DNA from: Sclerotinia nivalis
Lineage: Eukaryota > Ascomycota > Leotiomycetes > Helotiales > Sclerotiniaceae
Direction: 5' to 3'
NCBI GenBank assembly: GCA_029531795.1
Contig: JAPEIS010000001.1
Coordinates: 2,914,001-2,978,000, forward strand
DNA length: 64,000 nucleotides
Position 1 is the stretch's first letter; each line of letters opens with the position of its first letter. The notes under the pieces were generated by a model that was given only the letters and a program-made list of their open reading frames with translations, was not told the origin of the DNA and ran no database searches. Positions 10,500 to 23,570 of this stretch are shown piece after piece. A program made the position numbers and the translations under genes.

Positions 10500-13400
10500 C
10501 AACTCATGGATGGGATGAATTTGATATCACGAATATGATATCATTTAAGAACAATGTTTTGGGCTGGAACGGATTTTTTTGGCGAGCTGCGAGTTGGAGG
10601 TGCTATACTACGCCATGCAATGGTATATTTGATGGAAAGGAATATTTTATAGTGTTAGGCTGGTAGAGTTTTTGTTAGATGAATGAATCATTCTGGCATT
10701 CATGTTTTAGAGCTGCTACTATTTGAGTTCGGGTGTATGTCTACTTTCGATCTTTAGACTCGGGTCCCGCTGATCATTCAACGAGCTGTAATTCATCTAA
10801 TTTCCGAGTGGGAAACTACCAATAGTGTGAGACCGAATAATGACACCCTGGAGTACTCTAGTTAGTCTACCGGATCCATGAAGCAGGTGTTGAGTAAATT
10901 CACTCCGAATTATTCCAATTTTTTCCATCTATCTCATCAATACCTGTGCTACCTGTACTACCTACCTATGCAGTATATAAATACCACGACCCGAAAGTAA
11001 TCTTGACCATTTTTTATTTTTTTCTTCTTCTTTCTTAAGGTATATATGCATAGCGATGGGATGGAATTTTAATTGTAATTGTAATTGTAATTGGATTGAA
11101 TGGTGAAATGGTGAATAGCTGGCTTCCTGTTTTGTGATGTTTTGGATATCGAGGTAGAGTTTTTAGACTTTATGATGGAGGAATGAAATTTTTAGGGGAT
11201 GTTTTTTGGGATGTTTTTTGGATGGTTTTTGGTCTTTGGTTTATTAGTTAGGGTAATGATTATTGGGCACAGCGTGAATATGATATGATATATTTATTTT
11301 TGGTAAAAGTCTATTTATTATCGCTGTTGTTTAAATGTGTTTTCTTTTGTCGATTTTATTATTCTCTCCTTCACCAATTAATCAATCAGAAGATACCGTT
11401 TCGAAATATACGAAATGTATATGTATAAATGTAGGAGAGGAAGTCGGGTTAAATGTGAATGGATACACTTGTTGATATATCAACCCATTTTGATTTTGAA
11501 ATGGGTATTTGTAGTGGGTTTGTATGGTTGGTGTGGGTTGAGGTGTGGAATTTATAGGAGGGAAGGGAGGGGGGTTTGTTTATGAGAGGGGTGATTACGG
11601 GGTGGGATATAAATCTGGTGAATTATTAGCGAGGTGTATAGCTATCACCACAAGCAAAAGGTTGAGGGAGTCAGTGGTGTAGTTGGGTTGGCTTCGGTTG
11701 GGTATGAAGTCGCTAACTACGGTTTAGACAGGTTTGCTGTAGCAAGGGGATTCAATAGTGATGAAAATGATAATATAGATGTACTGAGCATTTCATCTGG
11801 AGAGCTGTGTTTTGAGGGGGGATGATCTGGGATTGGAAATTGGGGGTGTTGGTTCTTGTTGCTTAGGTTGGGGGGCTTTTTTGGGGCGGGGGGAAGGTGC
11901 TGCTTGGATTCTTTGTTGTTTGTGGTTGTTGTTGTTGATTTGAAGATGGAGAGTGTTGTGATTATTAGTTTTTGTTGGAGGAGGAGGAGGAGGAGGAGGG
12001 GGAGGGGGTTGGTGGTGGCGGTGGTGATTATATTGTTGTCAATGGCGGGCTACTTGAGTAATGATGAGAATCAAGTGAGAGTGAGAGTGGAAAAATAAGG
12101 AATAAGAAGGCCTCTAGACTTAATCCGGGAAAGGAGAGTAGATGGATTTGTGATTAGTTCATATCTCTCAAAAGCCTGATATATACCCCGAAAATAGCTT
12201 TTTATGTATCATGCATCAATACGGGGGAACGATTTATATTGTGATGAAGACCTACAGTCAATTCATTTGCGGTTTATATCATAATTTCTCAAGTTTTTAC
12301 TGCTAGAGGTTGGGGCAAAGGGTGAAAGGGGTGAATCAAGTATAGTGCTCCTGGGAGATTCTTGTATTAGTGAGGATAATACGATATTCGAATGTGATGG
12401 GGAAGGATGTAGCTTATGTTTGAGGAGTTAGGATATTACTTGGTGTTAAGGGAATGTAGATACTCGAGTAGACTTGTTTTGAGAGCAAATGCTTGTTGGG
12501 AGTGTATAGCTGGCTTAAGGGTCGTTCAAGAGCTCAAGAGAGGTGAGGATGGGTTGAAAGTATATGGGGCATTGGAATATGATGGATAGGACTCTGTATA
12601 TATTCTATTGCTTTTCATGTTAGTTTTTAGTTCTTATTGTTGATGTTTTTATTATTTTTCTCTCACTGTATTCATATTACTGTTCTTGCTGGAATTGAAG
12701 CATTGCCATTTCTCATCTTTTATTTTTCTCGAATTACAGTTATTCGAAACTACTATCTGTTTTTTACCTCCTGAAGTTCAATATCGAGCTTATTTTAAGA
12801 TCATGATGTATCGGCTGTGCTCAACACTATCCACCTATTCTTTGATCTTAATTATATGGCTTTTATAAAAACGTTGCTCCATTGGATATTAGGGAGATAG
12901 GCTGCTCTACATATACTGTAAGAATATTACCTATATTTGCGGAGTGAACGCAACAGACTTTGAGGGTCAATATTGGCTTTGGTAAATGAGGAGTGAATAA
13001 GTAAGATTCTTTAATCTAGGCAACAAAGGAATTATTCTCCTATAAAAGCACACGAACTATAGATTCAACATCCGATATAACGCAAAGCTTCCAATCGCTT
13101 GCATTAGTGCAGGAGTTTTTGCTGGAGATAGTACTCAGAGGTGTCGGGTTATGATGTGGAATTTCTGTGGAGTATGGCGAGGGTATGTATATTTATCGAG
13201 GTCTTTTCCTCTTCGTTTTTTTGTTGTCGTTTTATATTGTTTCGCAGTGGTTATTCGCATTTGCTTGGCGATCAATTTTGAAGTTGCTTTGAGTACCTAT
13301 GCATTGTTATTGTTTATTCCATCGTTGTATCTTCGAGATCCCACTTAGCTCCATGGCTCAGATGTATATCTAGTGTAAACAAACACTCTCTTCTCAATAT

Positions 13401-13728
13401 CTCCGTCAAGTAATATTTCACACCTCCGACTGGCTTTCACTCCTATTTCCCCATGAGACTTTCTACATAGACTTTGAGGAGAAAATGCATCCCTGCGAAA
13501 ACTTATTTTATAGTTGGAGACAAATTCCAAAACCAGTTTGAAATTCGTATCTTGCTATTTAGCGAACTGTTCAAGAAATTCGAAGAAGCTCGGAAATTCT
13601 CGTCTATTTGCTTCACAGGTGGAAAGAAATTAAAGAAAGGGGTTCTATAAATATTCCTCTGTACGGTGAAAGTGTTCTGGTATATAATTATCAAGGAAAA
13701 GACACCATCGTTAAAGAGGTGAAGAATG
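10500..13728. other. Gene-poor 3.2 kb spacer, G/T-rich on plus strand
   Basis: No open frame here has recognisable content. From about 11,040 to 12,600 the plus strand is strongly enriched in G and T (so the minus strand is A/C-rich), and it includes the AATTGT array (11071-11093) and the GGA array (11976-12002). A TATATAAATA element occurs near 10973-10982, followed by a pyrimidine-rich tract. The asymmetry resembles a long untranslated leader or non-coding transcript, but there is no coding gene for it to belong to. The right end (to 13,741) is the pre-insertion flank of the LINE. Confidence 0.5.
11976..12002. repeat. (GGA)n microsatellite
   Basis: An uninterrupted GGA trinucleotide run of about eight units is followed by a G-rich stretch. 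The short ORF that reads through it (poly-Arg) is a low-complexity artefact. Confidence 0.85.
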
Positions 13729-13741
13729 ATCCAGAGTGTCG
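13729..13741. repeat. Left target-site duplication of the LINE
   Basis: The 13-bp word ATCCAGAGTGTCG here recurs exactly at 20235-20247. The two copies bracket the whole LINE, and the right copy follows a (TCAA)n-like tail, so they mark the insertion site. Confidence 0.85.
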
Positions 13742-14001
13742 CAATCTCACACACAACAAATTTCGAAGAATAAAATTTCTTCGAAATACGACCAGTTCTT
13801 CCCTTTATTTAATAAAGAAATACTCCCAAAATCCATTCCAATTGTTCCCAAGTGAATCAGCCCAGTAGTTGTTATAATACTATCGTCGCCGTTCAAAACA
13901 CAAAACTTACACGAAAATTCACGTAAAAACTCTTTCTAACTTCCCTCAACTCTTCTTCTTATTGAGCGTATAAAATTCTAATAGATTTATCAAATCTAAT
14001 A

Positions 14002-15447
14002 ATGGACTCTTCGATGAAAGGATCCTTTGGATTATCTTTTGAACCTACTCCCCTACGAGTAATAGTAATACTAAACTCTTCAACATCCAGTCCCTCCATC
14101 ATAGACCCAATCCCCCTATCCAGAAACCCCTTCACAATACAAAAATCACCCAATCTCTTGAATCCCACCCCAGTTCAATCCTTCAATTCGCAAAGGCAAC
14201 TAGATATTCTCAATTCAGATGATTCCTTCCGATCCCTTAACAAATCTATCCCCTTCAAAATTAATAACAAACGACATCGACAATCAATCAATTCCGGAAT
14301 CAAGTTATCATTCGTTAAACAAGCGATTGAAGGAGCTAGAGATCTTCTAGTTCTAACAGCATCATTAGAGAAATCCTTCGAAGAATAATTTAAAGTTCTA
14401 GATCTAATCGAAATCTTTAGAGAATACCTTGAAAAAGGGAAACTTTCGAAGGTTTCCAATATCATTACTTTTCAAATCAACCATCTCGAAATCGCCACCA
14501 GAAAAATCGAAACACAAGCAAACCACTTAGCCAATCTCTTTAATCAATCTACTTCTCTTATTATTAGGAAAAAACCTTCTGCACTCAACAATACTAACTA
14601 TATTTCAGCTGTAAAAGCCAACGAATGGAATATCGTCTCCAAAGGCAAAACCAATAAACAAAATCCTCCGGAAAAATTACAAAAGAAGGAAAATGGTTCA
14701 AACAAATATTTAATCTTTATCAATCCCCTTATTCTCAATCCAGATTCCTTTTCTTCTTTTATGGTGAGAAACCAAATGAACGAAGTATTTATGAAAGCCA
14801 GAATCAAAGGTTCCGTTATCTCAACTATTACTATTTCCGTCAATAATAATATCATTATAACTACTAATGATCTATTTACCTCTCAATTCCTTTTGGAAAA
14901 GATATCAATTTGGAACCAGTTCTTAAAATTCAAAAGGATTCAAAAGGATCAAACCTAATACAAAATGATTATTTACAAAATCCCTATAAAGGAATTCTCA
15001 GGGCTTAAAGGCATAGATCTTATCAAAGATGAGATCAAGACCTTCAATACTGATCTTTCCTTAATAGGAATTCCTTATTGGCTTACTTTGGTAATCAAAC
15101 GATCGATTCAAAAAGAGGGAACAATAGTTATTATTTTTGCTATTGAAAGGGAAGTTGAATTGGCTATCCGAAAAAGACTATATATCACAGGAATCAATAT
15201 AAGAGTAGAAAAATTCTATTCTTCTTTTCCAAACTCTCAATATCAAAAATGCTAAGGATTTGGTCATCAAGAATCACATTGCAGAAAACCCCCTGCTTAC
15301 AGGCTCTATAGTAACAAACACTTTACAACCAATCACTTCTGTATGGTTTGCCAAACAAAAAGCAAACCATACCAACATCTTGTAATTAAATACATCAATT
15401 ATCAAAGAGAGCATAAAGCAAACTCGAAAATTTGTAAAATATACTAA
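14002..15447 (+). pseudogene. LINE ORF1 (gag-like, CCHC knuckle), stop-ridden
   Basis: One frame runs from the ATG at 14002 to a TAA ending at 15447, broken by stops at 14386-14388, around 14956, and 15253-15255. The middle part is a helical gag-like segment (EIFREYLEKG, IATRKIETQ). The C-terminal part has a damaged zinc knuckle: the expected C-x2-C-x4-H-x4-C reads as Y-x2-C-stop-GFGH-x4-C, so the first Cys is Tyr (TGT to TAT) and a stop follows the second Cys. A second Cys group (FCMVC) follows. The product would be the RNA-binding protein of the retroelement. Confidence 0.8.
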
Positions 15448-15482
15448 ACAACTACAAAGAAACCTAATTAATATTATACAAT

Positions 15483-18400
15483 GATATTCGTATCCTTCAA
15501 ATTAACTTAAATAAGAATTTTCAAACTACCAAGAGTACTCTTCAATTGGCTTTGGAACTTAATATCGATCTAATACTCATTCAAGAACCGTAGATCCTTT
15601 CAAATCCTGAGAAAGATTATTTGTCTATTAGATCGATTGCACATTCCAGTTTTACTCAACTCTTTCCAAATCACTCTTCAAACCTCCATCCCTGCATTTT
15701 AATTTATATCTCGAAAAGCTTCAAACTATTAATCGTTTTAGCTCCCAATTCCCCAAAAGATCCTGATATGCAAATTATCGATATTTCAGAGGGAAATCAT
15801 ACAGTCCAACTCCTAAATATCTACAACGAAGCCGATCAAGCGAAAGAAAAAGGATATATCATTGAACGATGCCTTTTCAATACCTCTCTTTCTCATTATA
15901 CCATCCTTATCGGAGATTTCAATTCCCATCACCTATAATGGGACCCTTTTTCGAACAAAAGTTCAAACGCTGATCAATTAGCTGAATGGTTTGAAGATCA
16001 TAACCTTACAATTATGAATGAATCAGGTATTAGTATATTTTATCGAACGAATATAACAAACTCAAGTATGTTAGATCTCACTTTAGCTATGAAAACCATA
16101 TCACTTAATATATTTGATTAACAAGTTCTCCCTGATCTTGGATCAGATCATTTAAGGGTTATATTCAAAGTAAAAGGTATATTGCTTTCTATACAACAAG
16201 TTTTGTTATCAAGATACAATACAAAACAAACAGATTGGGATAAATTCATCTCAATATTCAAAACAGAAATTTCGATATCTATAATCCTGAACTCCAAGGA
16301 TTACCTCGATCTTTCTACTCTAGAATCCGATTCCTTTGATACCCTGAATGATCAAAGCCAACTAGTAAAAACACTCGACGAAGCTGCTAAAGAATTCATT
16401 CAAATCATCATTAGATCAGCGAAAGCCAGTATTCCGAAACTCAAAATAACCAAGAAAGCGAAGCTTTAGTGGTCCACTAAGTTGAAAGCCCTTCGGAAAC
16501 GTCTCGCATCGGCTTACGATATCTCCAAACAATACCCCGAGGATAATATGTTCAAGAAGATCTACCAATCGGCAAGAAATCATTACTTTCAAGTTATCAA
16601 AACAACTAAAAAGAATCATTGGAATGAATTTCTTGAAAAGGAAGATACTCAAACGATTTTCAAAGCAATGTCCTACACAAAAGATCTTCAAACTGAAAGG
16701 ATCCCGAATATCCGTTCCAGCCCTTCTCAACTCGAAAGCTCATTCGAAGGAAAATGTTCGGCATTCAGATCAACCTTGTTCCTTCCCTCCCCAATTACCC
16801 TAGCACCTATATCTCGTAGGAGGTTGATCGGATAATAATAAATAATATAATAATAATACTATAATATTATTTATTATAATAGTGGAAGACTTAGTCGTAT
16901 TTAGCTTAGGAGTGATCGAATATATGAACAATAGAATATTGAAGTCAGAATTATATATATATTGAATATTGAATTTTTATCTGCTTATTTTTTCGAAGAA
17001 TTCTTTGAAGAAGATCTTCGTATTTATAGATTTTAATGAGATTCTACACTATTCTATGATTATAAATAAGATCGATTTAAATCGAATCTTATAGAATCAT
17101 TTTATATAATAAAAGGAAATAATAACCAATAGTATTCAATCTGAGAATAAGAAAATTCTATATGCTTCCATTTCATTCTATTCCATTATAAATCATTCTG
17201 ATATGATATATGATCGAAATTTTATATAATAATAAAATTTAATAATATGAAATCATATTATTAATATATCACGTGATCATATAACTATTGGTTCGGTAAA
17301 TATTATTAAGTGTTTTAATAACTTATTAGGAATTCTCACACTATATGGGAAGGGTACAAACAATCGAACAAATGGGATTGGCCCAAACTCACCGAAAGTG
17401 AACTTTTTAATACTTGCTCAACCAAGATAAAAGGAAAGATTCCTGGTCCAAACGGAATTACTCAGGAAATCATTATTCAAGTTTATAAAGCAATCTCTAC
17501 AATTTTCTTTACTTTATTCAGCAATTTAATCAATCTCGGGTATCATCCTTCTTATTGGAAATAAACTACAGAAGCTATACTCAAGAAACCCTTAAAACCA
17601 GACTATTCTATTCCAAAAGTATACAGAGTTATTACTCTTCTCAATTGTTTAAATAAGATAAACGAAAGAATCCTAGCTCAAAGATTTAGTTATCTAATTG
17701 AAACGACGAAATTGCTTCACTATTCTCAAATGGATAATAGACAAAAGAAATCAACAATTAATACAATTCTTTTATTTACTATAGAAATCGAAAGAAACTC
17801 AAGGATCCAAAAGAAAACCTCAGTTCTCTTTTTGGATATTAAAGAAGCTTTCGATTATATATCCAAAAACCGACTTTTAGATATCTACAAGAAGTTACAT
17901 CTTCCAATTAATCTCATAACTTGAATCTCATCATTTCTGAAAGAAAGACTACTCAAATTCGTATTCGATATTCAAACAAAATCGTTCAAACCAATCAATA
18001 CTGGAATCCCTCAAGGAAGCCCTATATCACCAATCCTCTTCTTAATCTATATTCGAGATCTCTTTCAATTGAACTCAATTGGATTTCTTTCATATATTGA
18101 TAATATAATCTTGATCACTCACTCTATTAGCTGAAAAAAGAATATTCTCATTTTCGAAAAAGTAGCTACAAATATCTATACTTTTGATAAGAAAAACGCT
18201 ATCCAATTCGATTTAGCAAAAACAAAACTAATACATTTTTTCACATCCAAATACATAAAAAACGCTCCAATCAAGCTACTCAATCTCGAGATTGTTCAAC
18301 CTTCGATACTAATCAGATGGTTAAATGTATAATTCGATCCTGGCCTTAGCTTCAAACAATACATTACAATCAGAGCTATTCAAACCAAAGTCTTGTTCTA

Positions 18401-19961
18401 TCGAATAACTAGGTTAACTAATACTAAAAAAGGACTTAATCCCAAAGCTATAAAACAATTATATATAGCTTGCGTAACCAATATAGCCGATTACGATTCT
18501 ATCATTTGATAGAAAAGTCAAATTCAATTCAAGAAAACTCTTCAATCAATTCAGAACCTAGCTCTTCGCAAGATTCTAAAAGTCTTCAAAACTTCACCTA
18601 TCAAACCAATAGAAGTAAAAACAGCCCTTTGCCCTCCAAAAGTCAAATTAAATGCTAAAATAAAGCAATATACTTTCAGATTATTAAAAATCTTCCGGTC
18701 ACATCCAATCAATCAAATTATATCGAAGCTGGTTGCTGAAAAAGAGAATCAGGATGCGATTTCTACTCCACAAAGAAAGTATCCAAAACCCATTCAACTC
18801 GAAAGAATCAATAATTCAATCAGAAAAGAATACGATTCCCTCATTTTAGAAAAAATTGATCACTTCCATTTCCCCCCTTGGAAAAGGGATATTCCATACA
18901 AAATCAATATCAGCAAACTACCCAAAGAAGATGCTGCAATCATATACAATCTAGTTTTCAAATATAGAAGCAAAAACACCATCGTTATATATACAAATGC
19001 TTCGTTAATCTTGAAAGGGATAGGAGTAGGAATCGGAATTGTTGCTATTTCGGCCAACAATCAAATTCTTTATAAAGAAATACTCAATATTAATATAAAT
19101 CAATTAGTATATAATAATGAACTTTTTGGAGTTACAAGAGTAATCGAATATGCAAGTTCTATAACTCAATCAGGCCAGAAATTCAAGATCTATTTTGATA
19201 ATCAGGCTGGACTTTACCGATTGAAAACACCTTCGGATATTCCTGATCAAATATACCAAATCAAAGCAATCAAGGTTACAGAAACTCTTATAAGGAAAGG
19301 AACCGAGATCTCCCTCAATTGGGTTTCTGGGTATACCTCGGTGAAAGGAAACGAATTAGCCGATGTCTTTGCAAAAGAAGCTACAAGATTAAAATCATCG
19401 TCGAACGAAACTAGTTTTGCTTCATTAGGAATGGATATCAAAAAAACGAAATCTGAAGATTGGATTATCCTTCTCAATACAAACAACCCTTGACAATCAT
19501 CATCATTATATACAAAAACTTACCTTTGGAAAACCAATTCAAAAATCGGTATCCCAGGGAATATCAAAAGAAATATCATCAGTGCTTTTTTCCAATTAAA
19601 GATTGGTTACGGATACTTCAAATCATATTTACAACGCTTTGGAATCTCGGCAAATGATAAATGTAGATATGGAAAAAGAGAAACTCTTAATTATTTATTA
19701 TTCAGCTGCTCTTTATATAAGAAAGCAAGAAAAAAACTCAAAGAAAATAATTCATCATCCAGATTCATTATGAAATACCTACTTCATACCAAAACAGGAA
19801 CAATCAAAACCCTCGAGTTCATCGATATAACAAGAATAGCTATTAGATCATGGTATCTTAAACGAATACAAGGAGAAGGAGGAGAGGTAGAAGCAAGAGA
19901 AGCAGAAGAAGTAAAAGGAGCAGAGGAAGAGACGAATGATGAAATTGAAAAAAGGGTGTAA
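15483..19961 (+). pseudogene. LINE ORF2: endonuclease, reverse transcriptase, RNase H remnants
   Basis: A single reading frame covers the region, including continuation after the nested repeat, because repeat plus 6-bp duplication equals 534 bp, a multiple of three. The AP-endonuclease-like part has INLNK, a QEP motif and GDFN-H (15.5-16.1 kb). The reverse transcriptase region has KIKGK.PGPNGIT, NRQKKST, LFLDIKEAFD, GIPQGSPISP and the active-site box, which reads YIDN at 18093-18104 instead of F/Y-x-DD. RNase H has IYTNAS at 18987-19004 where YTDGS is usual. At least nine in-frame stops are present, for example TGG-to-TGA after NLIT and SIS. The element is therefore catalytically dead. Confidence 0.85.
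16807..17346 (-). mobile_element. LTR-like repeat, copy A (nested in the LINE)
   Basis: The repeat itself is 16813-17340 (528 bp), flanked by CTATAT at 16807-16812 and 17341-17346. The same sequence, inverted and nearly identical, occurs at 37880-38405. Read on the minus strand it starts TGTGAGAATTCCTAATAAG and ends CTCCTACGAG. It contains the palindrome ATCACGTGAT, a CTATAAATACGAAG TATA-like site and AATAAA-type signals, and it has no coding capacity. This fits a solo LTR (copia-like starts of this kind are known in fungi), although the 6-bp flank and missing CA end are unusual. A non-autonomous element of another class remains possible. Confidence 0.65.
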
Positions 19962-20234
19962 ATCCTTCTACAATTTTAAATAAATATTATTTCTTTTGTT
20001 ATCTCTATAGTATGTTTTAGCGTTTGTAGGGCGGGATTATTCCTCAGGATTAGTTTTCACTTCCCCTATTCAACTCAAAAGATTGAGTTTACCTCAATCA
20101 TTTAAATCATGTACTTAGCCAGGCCTATAAGCCAGTTTACCTTCATTATGTTATCTGTTAGGGGTTCGTAAGAGCCTCTAGCCGTTTTAGATAGTCTTAG
20201 ACTCAGTGTAGACGTTAATTTAATCAATCAATCA

Positions 20235-20247
20235 ATCCAGAGTGTCG
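20235..20247. repeat. Right target-site duplication of the LINE
   Basis: This is an exact copy of the 13-bp word at 13729-13741, immediately after the (TCAA)n tail of the LINE. Confidence 0.85.
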
Positions 20248-22909
20248 TTACACTGTGATGGAAAATATATCAGTTATGGAATTTTGCTGAATCGAGGTTG
20301 AGTCAAATGTAAGATTTGTGACTTTATGATAGATCGATGTTGTTGTCGTCTCTTGAGTTGCTTTCACTGTCATTATTATCTTTTTATCGACCCTGATCTG
20401 AGTCTTTGTTGGATACAATATACATCATTTTTTTTACTTAGATACTAGAATATAAAGACAGATGTCTTGCATACAACCATATGTCCACCATGTAACATGC
20501 CACGACTAGCTTTCCAATAGATCAGCTCGGAAGCCTCCTTGCTTCGTAGTCTCCGTCTTGTTTCTGGAGCTCGGTGAAATGAATCTGGACTATATGGGAC
20601 ATTATATATGAAGCGGCATCAAAGTAAAGTTGATATTCACCAAGACTCCTGATTATGCTCTCTGGATTCAAGAGCGCGAGAGCTGAATAGTGGGGTACAT
20701 TCAGCTAGTTATGATCTGACTGTGAGAAACTAACGATATATAAACCTCGAGATGATCATGAGTGACCCTGGGAAAGCAAATAAGTTCTCCTGTTCAAGCT
20801 CAAATAACAGGCTTGCGAGCTGTAAGCTTTGCTGCGGAATATTCTTGTTGCGTTGGGGTGGGTGGATTGAGATAAGGGGGATTGAAGGGTTAGGGAGATA
20901 TTCATGTCTATGTATGTATGTGTGTGAGAGACTTTCATTGCTGTTCGGATTTTTTTGTTGTTACATACCCGTGAATGTCATTCTCCATCTTTTGCTATCA
21001 ATTCAAACACTCAGCTTGGATATATACTATACATATATGTTCAATATTCTCATACATCTCTCCTCCCGTTATGCTACACCCGTTATCACACCCCTTAGAC
21101 GCTGAACTTCACCTGCTGCACAAGTACAAACCCTCTCACACTTTGCATCAGAATTTGGTATCTCATACTGGATTTGAAGAGATTCTTTGAACGGGCTCTT
21201 TTGTATATTGTAGTGGGAACAAATACTTTGATGTCCGCAGAGGAAGAGAAGCGTGAAGAAATGGAATGGATAGAGGAATTTACCGCGTTAGCGGTGGATG
21301 ACATAATAGAATATTGAATTTGGCAGGTGGAGCTAGATAGATTCCGGACCTGGTGAATAGAAGAAGTAGTATATAAGAAGTAATTATTAAACTGTAAGAG
21401 TCAAGGATCTTCTGAAAATGGTGGATTTTTACATCGATGAGGGAGTATTTGGTGAAAAGATCATGTGGAGGTGCGAAGTTCGTTTACTCGTATTTTCCGT
21501 CATGCCTGTGTGGGATCCTTCATATTTACACCACAACCTGTGTCAAATATTTGTTGTTAGTCTTATCTTGTCATTGTCAGTACACACAAAACTATATTGT
21601 TAACACTCCTAATTCTCAATACGATATCCTAATTATCAAAACCACATACTCTTCTTCCCGCAACATGGAAAATAAAAGGAAAATTGAAAATGATGTGAAT
21701 TTATACCCTTCCATCATTTTCCATACATCATCCCCCCCCCCCCAAAACATCAAACTTAAGTATATAAACAAGCCCAAAGCATCCCTAGTCGAATTTCGGA
21801 ATCTTATGCTGCATTGTTACTGATCTTACTAACGATATACTCTGTATAGGTAAGCTACAAGTCAAAGTTTGGATGAAATTGCTCTTGTCCCAGCTACGAA
21901 AACTGGGTGGCCGATATCCGAATCCACTATTCATCCCCTTTCATATCCCATTATCGCTGCCATACCATGCCTCTCTGTATACTATCATTGTCGCTTCCCT
22001 GGTACTTCGTAACCAAGAGATCCAAATGACGTGCTATAAACGCGGTAGTGCTCTTGATAAGTTATCACGTTGTATTTATATCGAAAGAATCTCATTTCAA
22101 ACATCTCAAACAGGCAAAAACTCAGACCATTCAATACCCTCAGTGTCTTCCCAGGAGATTTCTCTTGGGGGTTAGATGTAGAGAAGCTCTGATGTGGTCG
22201 ATCTTTATATAATCAACGAGTAGATATTTTAAACTCTCAGCACCATGGCTGTACATGTTGGACTAGGAGAAATATTCACTTTTAGATGGAAGGAGGTTGG
22301 AGCTCATGTGAGGCAGCCCAAAGACATTACACTTGCGAACTCCCGACAAAACATGCAGATAGATACTATAAAAGCCACTCCCTCTCATCTTATCCTCCCA
22401 GAAATGTAACATCTTAATACGGAAGGCCCCAGACAATCCTAACAGGTCATACAGGCCAGCAAGAACAACAATCCACTCACTGCAAGACCCATCCCAAAAA
22501 CTATTAAACCAAGTCCAACCTTCAAAAAAAATCACGAAAACTAAACCATTAATGAAATAAAACCATCTCGCCGTCGACGTCACTAATTCGAGAAACTATC
22601 ATCAGTTCTCCGTATCCACCTTCTCAATATAATGACAACAGACAACGTATTTACAGATCCATACTACGAAACTGTATTTAGATTTTCGTTATTGAGATAT
22701 CGTATATACAGGCGGTATACACACAGCACAAAATCTCTAAACGTACCAATGGAAACAACGGGAGTTCTCCAGAGTTAACAATAACATCCATCCACCATCC
22801 GAATATCATTCAACACAATTACAAGAATCCGTAACTTAACATTTAACACCCTCCAGATCTCTTAGAACCCTCTAGCTTTTCTCGCTTTTCTCCACAATAC
22901 CGCATCAAA

Positions 22910-22926
22910 CCCCCCCCCCCCCCCCC
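22910..22926. repeat. Poly-C tract (17 C)
   Basis: A homopolymer of 17 cytosines leads into a C/A-rich low-complexity block. Its exact length is likely to vary and may carry sequencing error. Confidence 0.85.
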
Positions 22927-22990
22927 TTTTCAAATTAAGCACACAATCCCTTAACCCCTTCCCCCAACCCCCTTCAAATCAACCCCCTCC

Positions 22991-23090
22991 TCCCACCAAC
23001 ACCCTTCCCCCAATAAACTCCCATCACAACACCAACCTCCTCCCACCAACACCCTTCACCCAATAAACTCCCACCTCCCATCCCAACACC
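22991..23090. repeat. 50-bp imperfect tandem duplication, C/A-rich
   Basis: The unit beginning TCCCACCAACACCCTTC and including CAATAAACTCCC occurs at 22991-23040 and again at 23041-23090 with few differences. It has no coding meaning and lies about 500 bp beyond the 3' end of the lipid kinase gene. Confidence 0.75.
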
Positions 23091-23570
23091 CAACCCAACA
23101 ACCAACCAACCAACCTATTAACACCAACTCCTTATTAGCTTATTACCCAGCTATACTAATCTTACAACTACAATCCCACCCAGCTAAACCCCGATCTGAT
23201 CCAATCCGAACAACTAGATTTTTCACCCGAGGAAATTCTTAGGGATGCGGCATGTATACCCAATATCCACTTATCTTAGATATAAGATATTGGGTTGCGG
23301 GGATGTGATTCGAGATGGAAGAAAGTATTGCACTGGTAAGGATATATGATGTGGAATTTTAGTTGAGAGATGAGATATGAGATATGACAAAAGAATACTC
23401 AAAACTCCCGACTAATCATTTCAATCTAGAGTCTGACCACCAAATCATAGCGAAATCAAATCATAACTTTGATACCACCAAAGTAGCCGCCTCTAATCGT
23501 CAATCTTCTAAATGATCTAAATCTTGCGCACTAGGAATCTAACAGTCTAATCAACGTTCTCATCGACACA

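Larger units (their letters stand above)
13742..20234 (+). mobile_element. Tad1-like LINE retrotransposon, inactivated by RIP
   Basis: This is a 6.5 kb element on the plus strand: a short 5' region, ORF1 (14002-15447), ORF2 (15483-19961) and a 3' tail ending in AATCAATCAATCAATC, bracketed by 13-bp duplications. ORF2 order is endonuclease, reverse transcriptase, RNase H, terminal zinc-like segment, as in Tad1/CRE-like fungal LINEs. Both ORFs stay in one frame from end to end and are broken only by stop codons explained by C-to-T or G-to-A changes. That points to repeat-induced point mutation rather than drift. A 528-bp LTR-like repeat is nested at 16813-17340. Base composition is far more AT-rich than the flanking genes. 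Confidence 0.9.
20248..23570. other. 3.3 kb spacer between LINE and lipid kinase gene
   Basis: I see no supportable gene. A 28-codon ORF at 21231-21317 (acidic, starting MSAEEEKREEMEW) is the only stretch with protein-like composition, and it is too short to call. The interval contains poly-C tracts at 21732-21743 (12 C) and 22910-22926 (17 C), and a C/A-rich block at 22.9-23.1 kb with a 50-bp tandem duplication. Confidence 0.5.

Noticed and set aside
11856..12098. 80-codon ORF with a poly-Arg run
   Set aside because: It reads through the GGA microsatellite and has no other support.
13608..13868. 86-codon ORF spanning the left edge of the LINE
   Set aside because: It crosses the target duplication, so it mixes host flank and element sequence and cannot be a real gene.
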